Assembly: GCA_011391755.1 (NCBI GenBank)
Contig: JAABPZ010000010.1
Location: forward strand, 1-5,977
DNA from: Methanothrix sp.
GTDB taxonomy: Archaea > Halobacteriota > Methanosarcinia > Methanotrichales > Methanotrichaceae
DNA: 5,977 nucleotides
Direction: 5' to 3'
A program made the position numbers and the translations under genes. Under the pieces are notes generated by a model, which was given only the letters and a program-made list of their open reading frames with translations, was not told the DNA's origin and searched no databases. Below, in pieces: positions 4,942-5,977 of this stretch (the first letter of the stretch is position 1; the number at the start of each line of letters is the position of its first letter).

Positions 4942-5421
4942 TTAGATTAAGTATTCTGCTATTCTGTCGGTGAGGGGCTGCTCGCAATAGAGGCAGCGCA
5001 GCAAGACCGGGTTTTTGGTCTTGACAAGCATCCTGGATTTGATGGGCTCGATGGTATTAGAGATGCAGTTGGGATTCTGGCAGCGCACCACGCCCACGAT
5101 CTCATCGGGCAGATCCACAGTTCGCTTTTCAATGACTTTGCCGTCTCGTATGATATTAATAGATGCGGCAGGAGCAATTAAAGCGATCCTGTTCACTTCC
5201 TCTTCTAACAGCTCGCGGTCTTCGACCTTGACGATGTCCTTTTTGCATAGCTTCCTGCTTTCTACGTTCATGACCACGGAGACTGTGGCGTCTGTGGTGC
5301 CAGCGATTCCCAGGATCTTGAGAACATTTAACGCCTGGCCTCCGGCAATGTGGTCAATCACCGTTCCGTTGTTGATGGGCTTTACCCGCAGTCCCTTTGG
5401 CTCATTTTTGATCTCGGACAT
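4942..5421 (-). CDS. pyrI: Aspartate carbamoyltransferase regulatory subunit
   Basis: Regulatory chain of ATCase (first committed step of UMP synthesis), 159 residues, close to the usual 150-160. The N-terminal allosteric domain is visible as LRVKPINNGTVIDHI (11-25), GGQALNVLKILGI and SVVMNVESRKLCKKDIVKVEDREL, which bind CTP/ATP in the family. The C-terminal zinc domain has all four cysteines: C114 and C119 in CQNPNC, C143 and C146 in CLYC; it contacts the catalytic trimer. The ATG at 5421 was chosen because MSEIK starts the family-like sequence, it lies one base after the pyrB stop, and AAAGGTG precedes it inside the end of pyrB. Upstream in-frame codons reaching 5565 only read pyrB out of frame. 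It is translated with pyrB from one message, which fits assembly of the two chains in a fixed ratio. Confidence 0.96.
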   Translation of the reverse strand: MSEIKNEPKGLRVKPINNGTVIDHIAGGQALNVLKILGIAGTTDATVSVVMNVESRKLCKKDIVKVEDRELLEEEVNRIALIAPAASINIIRDGKVIEKRTVDLPDEIVGVVRCQNPNCISNTIEPIKSRMLVKTKNPVLLRCLYCEQPLTDRIAEYLI

Positions 5422-5422
5422 T

Positions 5423-5977
5423 TTAAGCACCTTTGCCGATAAGCATTTTAAGAAGAGCCATGCGAACGGGTACGCCGTAAAAGGACTGCTGGAAGTAGCG
5501 GGCGTGCGGCGTCTCATCCACGGAGTGAGCAATCTCGTCCACCCGCGGCAAAGGATGCATGACAATGAGGCCCTCTCTGGCCCCGGCCAGGAACTCGGGT
5601 GTGATCCGGTAGCTGCTGGCCACCTTTTTATACTCCACTGGGTCCGGGAACCTCTCGCGCTGAATGCGGGTCATGTAAAGCACATCCACGTTGTTGATCA
5701 CCTCTCCCAGGTCACAGGTCTCGCGAACGCCGGTGCCCTTGCTGGAGAGATCCGCCTTTATGGGATCGGGCATTCTCAGGCTTGCGGGAGAGACCAGAGT
5801 AATATCGGCTCCGAAGAGTGATAGGGCATAGGCCAGAGAGTGAACGGTGCGGCCATACTTCAGGTCGCCCACCAGAGCAATGCTCAAATTCTCCAGATGG
5901 CTCTCTTTTTTGATGGTGTAAAGGTCCAAAAGCGTCTGGGTGGGATGATGTCCGGCTCCATCACCGGCGTTGAGCAC
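5423..5977 (-). CDS. pyrB: Aspartate carbamoyltransferase catalytic subunit, 3' part
   Basis: Catalytic chain of ATCase, which joins carbamoyl phosphate and L-aspartate to give N-carbamoyl-L-aspartate. The last 184 residues are present, roughly from residue 125 of about 305; the start lies beyond the window edge and the GTG at 5977 is an internal Val. Visible motifs are [20 protein letters not shown] (carbamoyl phosphate region with HPTQ), [26 protein letters not shown] (aspartate-domain side), [10 protein letters not shown] and [21 protein letters not shown]. The residue before HPTQ is His where bacterial relatives such as the E. coli enzyme have Gln. The stop is one base from the pyrI ATG, so the two are cotranscribed and probably translationally coupled. 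Confidence 0.96.
   Translation of the reverse strand: MLNAGDGAGHHPTQTLLDLYTIKKESHLENLSIALVGDLKYGRTVHSLAYALSLFGADITLVSPASLRMPDPIKADLSSKGTGVRETCDLGEVINNVDVLYMTRIQRERFPDPVEYKKVASSYRITPEFLAGAREGLIVMHPLPRVDEIAHSVDETPHARYFQQSFYGVPVRMALLKMLIGKGA

Noticed and set aside
5422..5565. Upstream extension of pyrI to an ATG at 5565
   Set aside because: The added residues are pyrB read out of frame; family homology begins at MSEIK (5421), which has a good ribosome binding site.
5015..5821. 268-residue open frame on + across pyrI and pyrB
   Set aside because: It is antisense to two genes with intact family motifs, has no own ribosome binding site, and its protein shows no recognisable domain.

Overview
The window looks like chromosomal DNA of a methanogenic euryarchaeon. 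This rests on an archaeal aspartate carbamoyltransferase pair (catalytic then regulatory subunit, tightly coupled), a long archaeal FKBP of about 250 residues, an archaeal BRE/TATA promoter before the FKBP gene, and secreted proteins rich in N-glycosylation sequons. Gene content and mid-range base composition would suit a Methanothrix (Methanosaeta)-like member of the Methanosarcinales. That assignment is inference, not something the sequence proves.

Left part (1-860): the 3' half of a CAX-type Ca2+/H+ antiporter gene (+) runs into a convergent, truncated remnant of a Kef/CPA2-type cation:proton antiporter (-). The two frames overlap by a perfect 12-bp palindrome that supplies both stop codons. 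The other end of the Kef remnant runs under the start of the next gene, so this looks like a rearrangement junction.

Middle part (862-4097): three plus-strand genes. The first encodes a 542-residue protein with two SagB-type nitroreductase/dehydrogenase domains, and no thiazole/oxazole peptide partners are visible. The second encodes a secreted, sequon-rich protein of unknown function. The third encodes a small secreted protein with a His/Asp-rich N-terminus and a body that is about one quarter tyrosine. Its best ribosome binding site is correctly placed for an ATT codon, not for the first ATG, and an inverted repeat brackets a TATA-like stretch upstream. A T8/A8 inverted repeat then serves as a shared terminator region for this gene and the convergent FKBP gene.

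Right part (4098-5977, all -): pyrB (partial, cut by the window edge) and pyrI form a pyrimidine biosynthesis operon with a 1-nt gap. The FKBP-type peptidyl-prolyl isomerase gene follows with its own promoter, directly after the pyrI stop, and a GC-rich palindrome lies near its expected transcription start. These are housekeeping genes with intact diagnostic motifs.

No tRNA, rRNA, CRISPR array or insertion sequence was recognised. The least ordinary material is the Tyr/His-rich secreted protein with its unusual start and upstream dyad, followed by the Kef/CAX/SagB junction.
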